From Rheinheimera soli (lineage in GTDB: Bacteria > Pseudomonadota > Gammaproteobacteria > Enterobacterales > Alteromonadaceae): a stretch of 64,000 nt of DNA. Location of the stretch: NCBI RefSeq assembly GCF_021290985.1, contig NZ_JAJOYU010000003.1, forward strand, positions 158,221-222,220, read 5' to 3'. The translations under genes were made by a program, and so were the position numbers. Below the pieces are notes generated by a model. It ran no database searches. It had not been told where the DNA came from and worked only from the letters and a program-made list of their open reading frames with translations. Of this stretch, positions 9,478 to 19,425 are shown piece by piece; the first letter of the stretch is position 1; every line of letters begins with the position of its first letter.

Positions 9478-10230
9478 CTAATTCAGCGCGTTAGGGAAGT
9501 TCAGCAGCAATACCGCTTTGGCATCATCACGTAATTTCACTAAACCTAATTTGTCATAGCTTTCGACCATAATAACCAAGGCTTGCTCTACTTGTGGCGA
9601 ATCGCGGTAATACTCGACAATGTATTTACAACGGTTGGCTGCCGCTAAATGAGCGCCACGACGGACGTAATAATCAGCAACCAGTAATTCGTAACGTACC
9701 AGTCTTTCTTTAATAGCGAACATACGCTTTCTGGCGTCATCTGCGTATTTACTATTTGGATAAGTGCTGACCAGTATTTTAAAGTCATCAAAACCTTGTT
9801 TGGTGCTGGACATATCCCGGTCGGCGCGATCTATACCGACAAATTCCTGAAAAGAGTTTTCGTCAGCTTTGACGTTATTTAAACCACGCATGTAGTAGGC
9901 GTAGTCTAAATCCGGGTGGTTTGGGTTAAGACGAATAAAACGGTCTATGCTGGCTAAGGATTGAGTGGTATCACCGCTTTGGTAATAAGCGTAGATCAGA
10001 TCCAATTGCACCTGACGGGACAAAGGACCAAACGGATAACGGCTTTCCATGCCTCTTAACAGCTCAATAGCTCTGTTATACAGACCTGAATCCAGCACAT
10101 TTTTGGCTTCTTCATACATTTGCTGAGCAGACTGGTTGGTATTGACCAGTTCTTCTTCGGCTTTTTTGTTCCCCGCACAGGCGGTTAGTGTTAAAGCTAG
10201 GGCGATTATGGCTAAAAAATTCACTTTCAT
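9478..10230 (-). CDS. bamD: Outer-membrane assembly lipoprotein BamD
   Basis: BamD is an essential lipoprotein of the BAM complex that inserts beta-barrel proteins into the outer membrane. The 250-residue product has a signal peptide ending in the lipobox LTAC, with the lipidated cysteine at residue 18, then tetratricopeptide-type repeats. Family segments include YNRAIELLRGMESRYPFGPLSRQVQLDL, AYYMRGLNN and DDARKRM. It is transcribed away from rluD, the usual gammaproteobacterial arrangement. In E. coli raiA lies near this locus; it is absent here. Confidence 0.95.
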   Translation of the reverse strand: MKVNFLAIIALALTLTACAGNKKAEEELVNTNQSAQQMYEEAKNVLDSGLYNRAIELLRGMESRYPFGPLSRQVQLDLIYAYYQSGDTTQSLASIDRFIRLNPNHPDLDYAYYMRGLNNVKADENSFQEFVGIDRADRDMSSTKQGFDDFKILVSTYPNSKYADDARKRMFAIKERLVRYELLVADYYVRRGAHLAAANRCKYIVEYYRDSPQVEQALVIMVESYDKLGLVKLRDDAKAVLLLNFPNALN

Positions 10231-10356
10231 TTAAAAATCCGCTACTACTTAAACCTATTGGCTATTTAGTCTGGAGTAAAACCGTTAAAATAACCTTTTA
10301 TGGCCCGATTCTAACCCAGACAGTTCGGGTATGCACACAGGATAACTGGTTCCGAC

Positions 10357-11331
10357 ATGACAAAACAGATAAAACTTGCAGAAATTGTACCTGACCATCT
10401 ATTTGGTAAACGCTTAGATCAGGTATTGGCCGAAATGTTCCCGGACTATTCGCGTTCCAGAATAAAAGAGTGGATCTTAGCCGATTGGGTTCAAATCAAT
10501 GGCCAGCTATGTAACACGCCCAGAGAAAAGTTACTGGGCGGGGAGTCTGTATTGATCCAGGCCGAGTTACCGGATGATGAACGCTTTGAAGCTGAGCCTA
10601 TAGACCTGAATATTGTTTACGAAGACGAACATATTATGGTGATCAATAAACCTGCGGGTTTAGTGGTGCATCCTGGTGCGGGCAATGCCGACGGTACTTT
10701 GTTAAATGCTTTATTACACCACTGTCCTTCTATTGCTGAAGTGCCAAGGGCCGGTATAGTGCATCGTCTGGACAAAGACACCACAGGTTTAATGGTGATA
10801 GCTAAAACTATCCCTGCTCAGACCCATTTGGTAGAAGCGATGCAGGAGCGGGAAATTACCCGTGAATACGAAGCGATTTGCCACGGCACTATGACAGCGG
10901 GCGGTACAGTGGATGAGCCAATTGGCCGTCACCCTACCAAGCGTACTCATATGGCGGTAACCAGTTCTGGCCGTCCTGCAGTGACTCACTACCGTGTAAT
11001 GGAAAAATTCCGTGCTCACACTCGCTTGCGTTTACGTCTGGAATCTGGCCGTACTCACCAAATTCGTGTGCATATGACCTACATTAACTATCCGCTGGTG
11101 GGTGACCCTGTTTACGCAGGTCGTCCACGTCCACCACGTAAAGCTGATGAAGCTCTGTTAACTGTATTACGTGCCTTTAAACGTCAGGCGCTGCATGCAG
11201 CTATGCTGCGTTTAGCTCACCCTATTACCAGTGAAATTATGGAATGGCATGCACCAATTCCTGACGATATGGTAGAGCTGACTCAGGCCTTACGTGAAGA
11301 CACTGATATTCACGGTCTGGATTTCGCCTGA
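10357..11331 (+). CDS. rluD: 23S rRNA pseudouridine synthase RluD
   Basis: RluD makes the pseudouridines of helix 69 in 23S rRNA (positions 1911, 1915 and 1917 in E. coli numbering). The 324-residue protein starts with an S4-type RNA-binding domain (about residues 18-75) and continues with the RluA-family catalytic domain, with HRLDKDTTGL at 136-145 placing the catalytic aspartate at 139. LRLESGRTHQIRVH is the second family motif. The stop TGA shares one base with the ATG of pgeF, so the two are coupled. Confidence 0.96.
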   Translation: MTKQIKLAEIVPDHLFGKRLDQVLAEMFPDYSRSRIKEWILADWVQINGQLCNTPREKLLGGESVLIQAELPDDERFEAEPIDLNIVYEDEHIMVINKPAGLVVHPGAGNADGTLLNALLHHCPSIAEVPRAGIVHRLDKDTTGLMVIAKTIPAQTHLVEAMQEREITREYEAICHGTMTAGGTVDEPIGRHPTKRTHMAVTSSGRPAVTHYRVMEKFRAHTRLRLRLESGRTHQIRVHMTYINYPLVGDPVYAGRPRPPRKADEALLTVLRAFKRQALHAAMLRLAHPITSEIMEWHAPIPDDMVELTQALREDTDIHGLDFA

Positions 11332-12065
11332 TGTTTAAAGCTGACTGGCCTGCGCCTTTGCATGTAAAAACAGCGATCAGTACTCGCGAGGGGGGAGTAT
11401 CTTTGCCTCCTTACGACGGATTGAATTTAGGTAGTCATGTCAATGACAGACCTGAAGCTGTGGCGCAGAATCGTCAGCTTTTCAAGCAACAGGCGGGGAT
11501 GCCTGCTGAACCTTTATGGCTCAATCAAGTGCATGGTACAGATTGCGTCCTACTGGAACAGACTGATTTTTCAGTGGGTCCTTTTACAGCCGATGCCAGT
11601 ACCACCAAAACCAAAGGTCTGGTGTCAGTGGTACTGACCGCTGATTGCCTGCCGGTGTTGTTTTGTGATGCAGCTGGTACTCAGGTGGCTGCAGCTCATG
11701 CGGGCTGGCGTGGCTTAGTCGATGGCGTGCTCGAACAAACCCTGACACAGTTTACTGATCCTGGCCAGGTGATGGCTTGGCTAGGTCCTGCTATTGGCCC
11801 CACAGCTTTTGAAGTGGGGGATGAAGTACGGCTGGCTTTTATGGCAAAAGATGCCAAAGCTGAAGCAGCTTTTATGGCTGTTCCGAATAAAACAGGTAAA
11901 TGGCTGGCTGATTTATATCAACTGGCGCGTTTACGTTTGAATGCGGCCGGAGTTTCACAGATTTACGGTGGCGGTTTTTGCACTTACACCGACTCACACG
12001 ATTTTTATTCCTATCGCCGTGATGGCCAAACAGGCCGAATGGCATCCTGTATCTGGATTGACTGA
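11331..12065 (+). CDS. pgeF: Peptidoglycan editing factor PgeF (YfiH, laccase-domain family)
   Basis: The 244-residue protein belongs to the YfiH/DUF152 family. E. coli PgeF corrects wrong peptidoglycan precursors; other members were described as multicopper polyphenol oxidases or purine nucleosidases, so substrate assignment rests on family. Metal-ligand signatures are visible: NQVHGTD near residue 66, LTADCLPVLF near 102 and AAHAGWRGLVDGVL near 121. The C-terminus FYSYRRDGQTGRMAS is typical. It overlaps rluD by one base and precedes clpB, the order of the E. coli locus. Confidence 0.92.
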   Translation: MFKADWPAPLHVKTAISTREGGVSLPPYDGLNLGSHVNDRPEAVAQNRQLFKQQAGMPAEPLWLNQVHGTDCVLLEQTDFSVGPFTADASTTKTKGLVSVVLTADCLPVLFCDAAGTQVAAAHAGWRGLVDGVLEQTLTQFTDPGQVMAWLGPAIGPTAFEVGDEVRLAFMAKDAKAEAAFMAVPNKTGKWLADLYQLARLRLNAAGVSQIYGGGFCTYTDSHDFYSYRRDGQTGRMASCIWID

Positions 12066-12092
12066 TCTAAGTCAATTTTTTGACGTTTATCG

Positions 12093-12119
12093 CTTGATAA
12101 TTAACCTGCTCTGCCCCAT
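12093..12119 (+). promoter_or_regulatory. Sigma-32 (heat-shock) promoter of clpB
   Basis: CTTGATA (12093-12099) and CCCCAT (12114-12119, followed by CTT) are 14 bases apart, which matches the RpoH consensus CTTGAAA then CCCCATnT. It lies in the 92-base gap before clpB, a classical heat-shock gene, so the assignment is strong. Confidence 0.85.
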
Positions 12120-12157
12120 CTTAATGCCAACAGCAGTTTGATGTATGCGGAGATGTT

Positions 12158-14743
12158 ATGAGACTCGACAGATTTACCAGTAAATTCCAATTGGCAATAG
12201 CCGAAGCTCAGTCTATGGCTTTAGGCCGTGACCATCAGTTTATTGAACCCATTCATTTAATGCATGCTTTGCTGAATCAGGAAGGTGGATCCACCAAAGA
12301 TCTGTTCAGCAAAATTGGCGTCAATACCAATGAACTGCGTTCCAAATTATCCCAGGCTTTAGAGCGCTTACCCAAAGTGGAAGGTGCAGATGCTAATGTG
12401 CAGCTGTCTGCTGCCACTATTAACCTGCTGAATCTATGTGATAAATATGCGCAAAAACGCAAAGATCAATATATCTCCAGCGAGTTGTTTGTGTTGGCTG
12501 CCTGTGAGGACAAGTCTGAATTAGGCCATTTATTACGCCTCCTGGGTGTAGATAAAGCTGTAGTGGAAAAAGCCATAGAACAAATTCGTGGCGGCCAGAA
12601 TGTCGATGACCCTAATGCTGAAGACAGCCGTCAGGCTTTAAACAAATATACGGTGGATTTAACGGCGCGGGCTGAAGCTGGCAAGTTAGATCCTGTGATA
12701 GGCCGTGATGAAGAAATCCGCCGTTGTATTCAGGTGCTGCAGCGCCGCACTAAAAACAATCCTGTGCTGATTGGTGAACCTGGTGTGGGTAAAACCGCCA
12801 TAGTCGAAGGTTTAGCGCTGCGTATCATCAATAAAGAAGTGCCGGAAGGTTTAAAAGACAAACGAGTTCTGTCTTTGGATATGGGCTCTTTATTGGCTGG
12901 TGCTAAGTATCGTGGTGAATTTGAAGAACGCCTAAAAGCAGTGCTGAACGAGCTTTCAAAAGAAGAAGGCCGGGTTATTCTGTTTATTGACGAAATTCAT
13001 ACCATGGTCGGTGCTGGCAAAGCCGACGGTGCTATGGATGCCGGCAATATGCTCAAACCTGCATTAGCTCGGGGTGAACTGCATTGTTTAGGCGCCACCA
13101 CTTTAGATGAATACCGCAAATACATTGAAAAAGATGCAGCTTTGGAGCGACGTTTCCAGAAAGTCATAGTGGATGAGCCTTCAGTGGAAGACACTATCGC
13201 CATTTTGCGTGGCTTAAAAGAACGCTACGAGCTGCACCATGCGGTAGAGATTACCGATCCGGCCATAGTGGCGGCTGCTACTTTGTCGCACCGTTATGTC
13301 AGCGACCGACAGCTGCCGGATAAAGCCATTGATTTAATTGATGAAGCGGCGTCCAGCATTCGGATGCAGATGGACTCTAAGCCGGAAGAACTGGACAGAT
13401 TAGAGCGGCGTATTATTCAGTTGAAGCTGGAAGATAATGCGCTGGCGAAAGAAACAGATGATGCGACGAAAAAGCGCCGTGACATGATCCAGGAACAAAT
13501 CCGTGAACTGGATTTGAAATACAACGAGCTGGATGAAGTCTGGTCTTCAGAAAAAGCGGCCTTGCAAGGCACACAAAATATCAAAGCGGACTTAGAACAA
13601 GCCAGGCTGGATATGGAAGTAGCGCGTCGTGCCGGTGATTTAAACCGTATGTCGCAGCTGAAATACGAACGTATTCCTGCTTTGGAAAAACGGCTTGATT
13701 TGGCGTCACAAGTGGAAATGCATGAAATGACGCTGCTTCGAAATAAAGTGACGGAGCAGGAAATTGCTGATGTGTTATCCAAAGCCACGGGAATTCCGGT
13801 CAGCAAAATGCTGGAAGGTGAACGCGACAAACTGCTTCGTATGGAGCAGGAACTGCAAAAACGGGTGGTAGGCCAGGCCGAAGCTTTAGAAGCTGTGTCC
13901 AACTCCATCCGCCGTTCCCGTGCAGGTTTAGCCGATCCGAATAAGCCTATAGGTTCATTCCTGTTTTTAGGCCCAACAGGTGTGGGTAAAACCGAGCTAA
14001 CCAAAGCCTTAGCCCAGTTCCTGTTTGATACCGAAGATGCGCTGATCCGCATTGATATGTCGGAATTTATGGAAAAGCACACAGTATCGCGTTTAGTCGG
14101 TGCTCCTCCTGGCTATGTCGGCTATGAAGAGGGGGGTTATTTAACTGAAGCAGTGCGGCGTAAACCTTATTCTGTGGTGTTGCTGGATGAAGTAGAAAAA
14201 GCCCATCCTGATGTGTTTAACATTTTGCTGCAGGTGCTGGACGATGGTCGTTTAACAGATGGGCAAGGTCGTACAGTCGACTTTAAAAACACAGTGATCA
14301 TTATGACCTCGAATTTAGGTTCAGATTTGATCCAGGAGCATTATCAGCATCAGGATTATCAGCAAATGAAAGATATGCTGATGGACGTGCTGAGCAAACA
14401 GTTCAGACCTGAGTTTTTAAACCGGTTAGATGAAACTGTGGTGTTCCACCCGCTGGACAGCGCGCATATCCGCCATATAGCGTCTATTCAGTTGCAACGC
14501 CTGCGTTTGCGTTTGCAGGATAAAGGCTTTGGTTTGTCGGTGACAGATGCTGCTTTAGATCTGTTGGCAGCGGCTGGTTTTGATGCAGTCTTTGGCGCGC
14601 GACCGTTAAAACGCGCTATTCAGCATTATATTGAAAACCCATTGGCTCAAACCTTACTGAAAGGTCAGATTAAGCCAAATGCAATAGTGTCAGTCGATGC
14701 CAAAGCAGGAAAATTTGTGATTGAATCCGGACCTGTTCAGTAA
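12158..14743 (+). CDS. clpB: Disaggregase chaperone ClpB
   Basis: ClpB is a hexameric AAA+ unfoldase that, with DnaK, rescues aggregated proteins after heat stress. The 861 residues include the N-terminal Clp repeat domain (1-145), the first ATPase with GEPGVGKTA near 206-214, the coiled-coil middle domain (about 410-525), and the second ATPase with GPTGVGKTE near 605. The pore-loop segment [13 protein letters not shown] and the C-terminal [10 protein letters not shown] are also present. ATG is preceded by GCGGAGATGTT. A heat-shock promoter lies upstream and a strong terminator downstream. Confidence 0.98.
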   Translation: MRLDRFTSKFQLAIAEAQSMALGRDHQFIEPIHLMHALLNQEGGSTKDLFSKIGVNTNELRSKLSQALERLPKVEGADANVQLSAATINLLNLCDKYAQKRKDQYISSELFVLAACEDKSELGHLLRLLGVDKAVVEKAIEQIRGGQNVDDPNAEDSRQALNKYTVDLTARAEAGKLDPVIGRDEEIRRCIQVLQRRTKNNPVLIGEPGVGKTAIVEGLALRIINKEVPEGLKDKRVLSLDMGSLLAGAKYRGEFEERLKAVLNELSKEEGRVILFIDEIHTMVGAGKADGAMDAGNMLKPALARGELHCLGATTLDEYRKYIEKDAALERRFQKVIVDEPSVEDTIAILRGLKERYELHHAVEITDPAIVAAATLSHRYVSDRQLPDKAIDLIDEAASSIRMQMDSKPEELDRLERRIIQLKLEDNALAKETDDATKKRRDMIQEQIRELDLKYNELDEVWSSEKAALQGTQNIKADLEQARLDMEVARRAGDLNRMSQLKYERIPALEKRLDLASQVEMHEMTLLRNKVTEQEIADVLSKATGIPVSKMLEGERDKLLRMEQELQKRVVGQAEALEAVSNSIRRSRAGLADPNKPIGSFLFLGPTGVGKTELTKALAQFLFDTEDALIRIDMSEFMEKHTVSRLVGAPPGYVGYEEGGYLTEAVRRKPYSVVLLDEVEKAHPDVFNILLQVLDDGRLTDGQGRTVDFKNTVIIMTSNLGSDLIQEHYQHQDYQQMKDMLMDVLSKQFRPEFLNRLDETVVFHPLDSAHIRHIASIQLQRLRLRLQDKGFGLSVTDAALDLLAAAGFDAVFGARPLKRAIQHYIENPLAQTLLKGQIKPNAIVSVDAKAGKFVIESGPVQ

Positions 14744-14760
14744 AACTTGTAGTCACTAAA

Positions 14761-14785
14761 AAGCCCGCAGCTGCGGGCTTTTTTT
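14761..14785. terminator. Bidirectional terminator after clpB
   Basis: The perfect palindrome AAGCCCGCAGCTGCGGGCTT (14761-14780) is followed by a T-run and preceded by AAA, so it can also end the convergent chemoreceptor transcript. Confidence 0.9.
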
Positions 14786-14796
14786 ATAGCCAGAGG

Positions 14797-16344
14797 TTAC
14801 TGGTTAAATGTCTTACTTAAATTGGCAATCTCAGCAGCTTGCTGGTGCAGACGTTGGTTGTTGTCGGCAACTAGTTGCATATTGCCTAAGTTTTCATCTG
14901 CAATATGCTGAATATTTTGCACATTGCTGGCCACTTCACTTGCAACCTGGCCTTGCTGAGTCGCAGCTGTCGCAATTTGCGACGATAAATGATCGATGGT
15001 ATTGACCATAGCGACAATTTCCGATAATTGCTCTGTGCTGTGAGTGGTCTGAGTCACACATTCTTCTACCTGTTCACGGCTTTGCGTCATGGTTTTGCCC
15101 CAACTCAATAAAGTTTGCTGGATTTCACCAATAGAACGCTGAATTTGCTCTGTAGCTTTATGAGTACGGGATGATAAAGCCCTTACTTCATCAGCGACTA
15201 CGGCAAAACCACGGCCATGTTCACCGGCCCGAGCTGCTTCAATGGCGGCATTTAACGCCAGCAAGTTGGTTTGATTAGCAATACCCTGAATTTCTGTCAT
15301 CACAGCACCAATACGTTCGGCTTCCACAGCTAAGTTATCTGCAGTGCTGGCTGCACCTTGTACTTCTACAGCCAGTTTTTTTACTGTGTTGGCGGTTAAT
15401 TGCATCACTTGTTCTGCCTGCTGGCAAATCTGCTGAGCTTCGCCCACTTTCTGGTTGGTTTCGCCTGTGCGTTCGGCGATATCCAGTACTGTACTGCTTA
15501 ATTGCTGAGTGGCCGTAGCAATAGAGACTAATTCCTGACTTTGCTGGTGAATGCCACGTTGTGTTAAATGCACGGCCTCTTCCAGCGTGTCGGCAATGCT
15601 GGTTAGTTTGTTGGTGCTGTCTCTAGTGCGGCCTAATACGGTTCGCAAGCGGGCCTGATGCATCTGATGGCGGAAGTCTGCTACTGAAAATGCCGTTTTA
15701 CCGCTATAGACATAACGGGATACAGAATCGAAGTCTTGACGCATTTTGCTTAACTGAGCCGGAATATCTACTAATTCGTCATACATCAACACAAAGAAAA
15801 TAGCCGGAATAAGCAAGGCCAGCCATAACGCATGAGACCAGAGCAAAGCACCTGCCGCTATTAAAATAAAGCTGCTAAGCAGTGCAATAAGACGACGTAA
15901 ATTGCTGTTACCATTCCACTGGTTGATGGTTTTACCTGCGTTGATCGCCTGGTAACAGCGATCGGCTTTTTGGATTAAATCTGGAGTTGCTTTTACGCGT
16001 ACTGACTGGTAGCCCACCAGTTGCTGCTGCTGATAAATAGGGGTGACAAAAGCATCCACCCAATAATAGCGACCGTCTTTGCAACGGTTTTTCACCATAC
16101 CACGCCAGGATTGACCTTGCTTTAAGTGGGTCCACATATCAGCAAAAGCGGCGGCTGGCATATCAGGATGGCGCACCAGATTATGGTTTTTCCCCACCAG
16201 TTCGTCTTCTGTATAACCGGCAACCAGGCAAAATGCAGGGTTGGCATAGGTGATCACCCCACGTGTATCTGTAGTGGAGACTAACTCTTGTCCGGCGTCG
16301 TATTGAACTTCCTGGTCAACAAGGTTCTGGTTGCGGCGGTTCAT
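14797..16344 (-). CDS. PAS-domain methyl-accepting chemotaxis protein (Aer-like)
   Basis: This is a 515-residue energy or redox-type chemoreceptor. A PAS domain occupies roughly residues 15-125 ([16 protein letters not shown], then [19 protein letters not shown]). A hydrophobic hairpin (about 155-200) anchors it in the membrane without a periplasmic domain, as in Aer. The C-terminal signalling domain carries the conserved hairpin tip [35 protein letters not shown], which contacts CheA and CheW (segment shown is split across the tip). I place the start at the second ATG (16344) because AAAGGAA lies 7 bases upstream and the PAS family begins with MNRRN-type residues. A PAS flavin site would be expected but cannot be confirmed. 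Confidence 0.9.
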   Translation of the reverse strand: MNRRNQNLVDQEVQYDAGQELVSTTDTRGVITYANPAFCLVAGYTEDELVGKNHNLVRHPDMPAAAFADMWTHLKQGQSWRGMVKNRCKDGRYYWVDAFVTPIYQQQQLVGYQSVRVKATPDLIQKADRCYQAINAGKTINQWNGNSNLRRLIALLSSFILIAAGALLWSHALWLALLIPAIFFVLMYDELVDIPAQLSKMRQDFDSVSRYVYSGKTAFSVADFRHQMHQARLRTVLGRTRDSTNKLTSIADTLEEAVHLTQRGIHQQSQELVSIATATQQLSSTVLDIAERTGETNQKVGEAQQICQQAEQVMQLTANTVKKLAVEVQGAASTADNLAVEAERIGAVMTEIQGIANQTNLLALNAAIEAARAGEHGRGFAVVADEVRALSSRTHKATEQIQRSIGEIQQTLLSWGKTMTQSREQVEECVTQTTHSTEQLSEIVAMVNTIDHLSSQIATAATQQGQVASEVASNVQNIQHIADENLGNMQLVADNNQRLHQQAAEIANLSKTFNQ

Positions 16345-16437
16345 GCTTATTTCCTTTTTATTTATCATTCAGTTAATCTGAATCAAAGCGGCGGCATTAT
16401 TTCAAAGATCTCTCAGATAAGCGAGTTTAGGAGCATT

Positions 16438-16893
16438 ATGCAAGTATCTGCCATTATGACCAGAAAATTGACGATGGTTGACCCGGATATGAGTTTGTCT
16501 GCGCTAAAAGACATTTTTAATCAGTCTAAATTTCAGCATGTGCCAGTGATTGATGCCGGGCGACGTTTAGTAGGTATAGTTTCCGTCAAAGATTATTTCA
16601 AAGCATTGGCACCTGTGATGGATGCCGCCTCGGAGAAAACCTTAGATATTTTTGTCACCAGCCGCAAAATTAAACATGTAATGAGCAGCCCAGTGATAGC
16701 TGTGCCTGAAGATTATCCAGTGGTCAAAGCGGCAGCCTTGTTGCTCAAACATAACATTGGCTGTTTGCCTGTGACGGATCAGGATAATGTGGCTATAGGC
16801 ATAGTGTCGTGGAAAGACATTATGCGAATAGTGGTGTTGCAGGCGGCGCGCAAAAGCAGATTGGCATATGGCGCTGCTGCTGAAGAAGAGTAG
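16438..16893 (+). CDS. Tandem CBS-domain protein
   Basis: The 151-residue protein consists of two CBS motifs (about residues 5-60 and 82-140), a Bateman module that typically binds adenosine nucleotides. Typical sequences are MTRKLTMVDPDMSL, HVPVIDAGRRLVGIVSVKDY, MSSPVIAVPED and GCLPVTDQDNVAIGIVSWKDI. No catalytic or membrane domain is attached, so it is probably a stand-alone regulator. The start at 16438 is chosen for the TAGGAG ribosome site 4-5 bases upstream; the longer frame to 16288 would overlap the chemoreceptor gene. It is divergent from the chemoreceptor and 109 bases ahead of gshA. Confidence 0.85.
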   Translation: MQVSAIMTRKLTMVDPDMSLSALKDIFNQSKFQHVPVIDAGRRLVGIVSVKDYFKALAPVMDAASEKTLDIFVTSRKIKHVMSSPVIAVPEDYPVVKAAALLLKHNIGCLPVTDQDNVAIGIVSWKDIMRIVVLQAARKSRLAYGAAAEEE

Positions 16894-16938
16894 AATACAA
16901 CGTCAATTTATCTCACAAAAACTTAATTTCTGGGCACT

Positions 16939-16965
16939 CTTGTTTTTTAATTTGAGTCGCCCCAT
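16939..16965 (+). promoter_or_regulatory. Possible sigma-32-type promoter before gshA
   Basis: CTTGTTT (16939-16945) and CCCCAT (16960-16965, followed by TTT) are 14 bases apart, the same spacing as the clpB promoter. The -10 is perfect; the -35 matches only its first four bases. Confidence 0.4.
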
Positions 16966-17002
16966 TTTAACGTTTGCTCATTATCAGAAATAAGGGATCA
17001 GC

Positions 17003-18577
17003 TTGAGTCATTTCCTCGAACAACGTCTGGCTGCGCTTGGCACCACGTCATTTCAAACTGCAATTAAAGGTATCAGACGGGGTATTGAGCGGGAGACATT
17101 GCGGATTAAGCCGGATGGTCATCTGGCTCAAACTGGTCATGCAAAAGCTTTAGGATCGGCTTTAACTCACCCTTTAATCACCACAGATTTTTCAGAGTCT
17201 TTGCTGGAGTTTATTACCCCGGCACAAACTGATATTGATGTGACTTTAAAGCAACTGACGGATATTCATAAATTTGCGTTATCTCATATAGGTGAAGAGC
17301 GGCTTTGGGCTGGTTCTATGCCTTGTTATATCGAACATCAGGATGAGATCCAACTGGCGCAGTACGGTAGCTCCAATGTTGGAACTATGAAAACCGTTTA
17401 TCGCCAGGGCCTTAAAAATCGTTATGGCAGCATGATGCAGGCCATCAGCGGTGTGCATTTTAATTTCTCTATTCCACAAGAGTTCTGGCAGCAGTATCAG
17501 CAGTTGTTGGGAGACACGGGGTCCTTGCAGGATTTTATTTCTGCTCAGTACCTGCACCTTATTCGTAATTACAAAAGATATGTTTGGCTGGTTGTGTATT
17601 TGTTTGGTGCATCCCCTGCTATGTGCAGCTCGTTTCTACAAGGCCGCGAACCTAAGTATAAGTTCCAAACCTTGGGCAAAGGCTCTTTATACTTACCTTA
17701 TGCCACCTCTTTACGAATGAGTGATCTGGGCTATACCAACAGTGCGCAGTCCAGTTTAAATATCAGCTACAACAATTTGCCGGATTATATCGAAGGTTTA
17801 CGTCAGGCTATTTCGACGCCTTCTGCCGAATACGCTTCCATAGGCGTTAAAGTCGATGGGCAGTACAATCAGCTCAATAGCAATATTCTACAAATCGAAA
17901 ACGAATTTTATTCGACCATACGACCTAAACGTACTACTCAAAGTGGCGAGCGGCCAACCTGCGCTTTAAAACGCCGTGGTGTGGAATACATTGAAGTGCG
18001 GGCTTTGGATGTCAATCCGTTCAGCGCTGTGGGGATTAACGCTGAACAAATGCGTTTTCTGGATTTGTTTTTGATTTACTGTTTACTGGAAAAAAGCCCG
18101 GATTTATCGGCTGACGAACAGGCAGTGACAGAGCAAAACCTGCGTAAAGTGGTAACCGAAGGACGCAAACGTAACCTTGATCTGAATGAAAATGGCCAGC
18201 CTCGTTTAATGCTGGACTGGGCTGAACAGCTGTTCGCTGATCTGATGCCTATAGCGAACTGGATGGACGCAGCTCACAGCAGTGATTCGTACAGTGCTGC
18301 TATCAAAGAGTTTTATTTAGGCTTGTTAGATCCGAACCAAACCTATTCAGGTAAGTTATTAAGCCGTTTAATTGCTCAGCAGCAGGATAGTCCTTATTAC
18401 GCTTTGGCTTTGGCTGAGCAGTACAGGCAGCAATTGGCTGCAATGGACTATCAGCTGTATACCGAAGCAGAGTTTGAACAAATGGCGGCGGTATCCTTGC
18501 TTGAGCAACAGAAGATTGAACAGGCCGACTCGGTGAGTTTTGATCAGTACCTTGAACAGTATTTTGCTGATTTATAA
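17003..18577 (+). CDS. gshA: Glutamate-cysteine ligase
   Basis: GshA joins L-glutamate and L-cysteine with ATP to give gamma-glutamylcysteine, the first and rate-limiting step of glutathione synthesis. The 524-residue protein is collinear with the proteobacterial GshA type: GIERETLRIKPDGHLAQTGH near the start, TDFSESLLEFITP, MQAISGVHFNFSIP and RGVEYIEVRALDVNPF. The start is TTG at 17003, with TAAGGGA 6 bases upstream; this gives the usual N-terminus SHFLEQRLAAL. gshB is not in the window. Confidence 0.97.
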   Translation: MSHFLEQRLAALGTTSFQTAIKGIRRGIERETLRIKPDGHLAQTGHAKALGSALTHPLITTDFSESLLEFITPAQTDIDVTLKQLTDIHKFALSHIGEERLWAGSMPCYIEHQDEIQLAQYGSSNVGTMKTVYRQGLKNRYGSMMQAISGVHFNFSIPQEFWQQYQQLLGDTGSLQDFISAQYLHLIRNYKRYVWLVVYLFGASPAMCSSFLQGREPKYKFQTLGKGSLYLPYATSLRMSDLGYTNSAQSSLNISYNNLPDYIEGLRQAISTPSAEYASIGVKVDGQYNQLNSNILQIENEFYSTIRPKRTTQSGERPTCALKRRGVEYIEVRALDVNPFSAVGINAEQMRFLDLFLIYCLLEKSPDLSADEQAVTEQNLRKVVTEGRKRNLDLNENGQPRLMLDWAEQLFADLMPIANWMDAAHSSDSYSAAIKEFYLGLLDPNQTYSGKLLSRLIAQQQDSPYYALALAEQYRQQLAAMDYQLYTEAEFEQMAAVSLLEQQKIEQADSVSFDQYLEQYFADL

Positions 18578-18581
18578 GCAT

Positions 18582-18610
18582 AAAGCCGGATATTAAATCC
18601 GGCTTTTTAA
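18582..18610 (+). terminator. Terminator of gshA
   Basis: AAAGCCGGAT (18582-18591) pairs with ATCCGGCTTT (18597-18606) around ATTAA, then T and A. It lies 5 bases after the gshA stop codon. Confidence 0.85.
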
Positions 18611-18631
18611 TATCCACTAAAACTCAGACAT

Positions 18632-18657
18632 AAAAAAACGGCCAGCAAGCTGGCCGT
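18632..18657 (-). terminator. Orphan minus-strand terminator-like hairpin
   Basis: ACGGCCAGC (18638-18646) and GCTGGCCGT (18649-18657) form a hairpin preceded on the plus strand by seven A. Read on the minus strand it is a hairpin followed by seven T, that is, an intrinsic terminator, but no minus-strand gene lies just upstream of it. Confidence 0.5.
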
Positions 18658-18758
18658 GAAAACTAAGGATAAGGATAATCCAGGGATGAAAAACAAAAAC
18701 TTGGTTGAATCCATTCGTTAGGTTAGTCTGAGTTGTGTTTTGAAAAGTTCAGCGTGTT

Positions 18759-19376
18759 ATGAAAAAAATTAAAAAAACTTTACTCTTCTTATCGCTTGCT
18801 ACTGTATTAACAGGCTGCGCTACAGCCCCACCTAAAAACAGCTCCAATTTATGTGAAATTTTCCGCGAACATGACGACTGGTATGACGCAGCATCCGATA
18901 TGCGTGATAAATGGGACGTGCCTATTCATGTGCCTATGGCGATGATGTATCAGGAAAGCAGTTTTAAGCATAATGCCCAGCCGCCTATGGAATATTGGTT
19001 TGGTTTTATTCCAGTCGGTCGTGCCAGCACAGCTTATGGTTATGCTCAGGTCAAAGACGAGACCTGGGAAGACTATGGCCGTGAAACGGGCAGCTATTTT
19101 GCGGCGCGCTCAAACTTTGATGATGCTTTGGATTTTATGGGCTGGTATATCAACAAAAGCAGCAAAATTAATAAAGTGGCCAAATCTGATGCCTATGCTC
19201 AGTATCTGAATTATCACGAAGGCTGGGGCGGTTATAAGCGCGGTACCTATTACAAAAAGCGCTGGCTGATGGAAACGTCCCGTAAAGTACAACAAAGAGC
19301 AACTATGTATCAGAAACAATTACAAAGCTGTGAAGACGAATTTAAAAGCGGTTGGTTTTTTGGTTTGTTTGGTTAA
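18759..19376 (+). CDS. Lipoprotein with lytic-transglycosylase-like (SLT) domain
   Basis: The 205-residue protein has a type II signal peptide ending LTGC, with the lipidated cysteine at about residue 20. The rest resembles the lysozyme-like SLT fold: MAMMYQESSF holds the candidate catalytic glutamate near residue 67, AYGYAQVKDETW corresponds to the GLMQ-type motif, and YHEGWGGY matches the late YN-GG segment. It probably cleaves peptidoglycan glycan strands from the outer-membrane side. It ends with a strong terminator and appears to be a single-gene unit. Confidence 0.82.
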   Translation: MKKIKKTLLFLSLATVLTGCATAPPKNSSNLCEIFREHDDWYDAASDMRDKWDVPIHVPMAMMYQESSFKHNAQPPMEYWFGFIPVGRASTAYGYAQVKDETWEDYGRETGSYFAARSNFDDALDFMGWYINKSSKINKVAKSDAYAQYLNYHEGWGGYKRGTYYKKRWLMETSRKVQQRATMYQKQLQSCEDEFKSGWFFGLFG

Positions 19377-19397
19377 CTGGACAAAAACAGATGTAAG

Positions 19398-19424
19398 AAG
19401 GGCGCCGCAGGGCGCCCTTTTGCT
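19398..19424. terminator. Terminator between the SLT lipoprotein and corB
   Basis: AAGGGCGCC (19398-19406) pairs with GGCGCCCTT (19411-19419) around GCAG, followed by TT and a further T-rich stretch. It lies between two convergent genes. Confidence 0.85.
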
Positions 19425-19425
19425 T

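Noticed and set aside
13417..14082. 221-residue minus-strand open frame inside clpB
   Set aside because: It is antisense to highly conserved ATPase sequence and is serine and arginine rich, as expected for a shadow frame.
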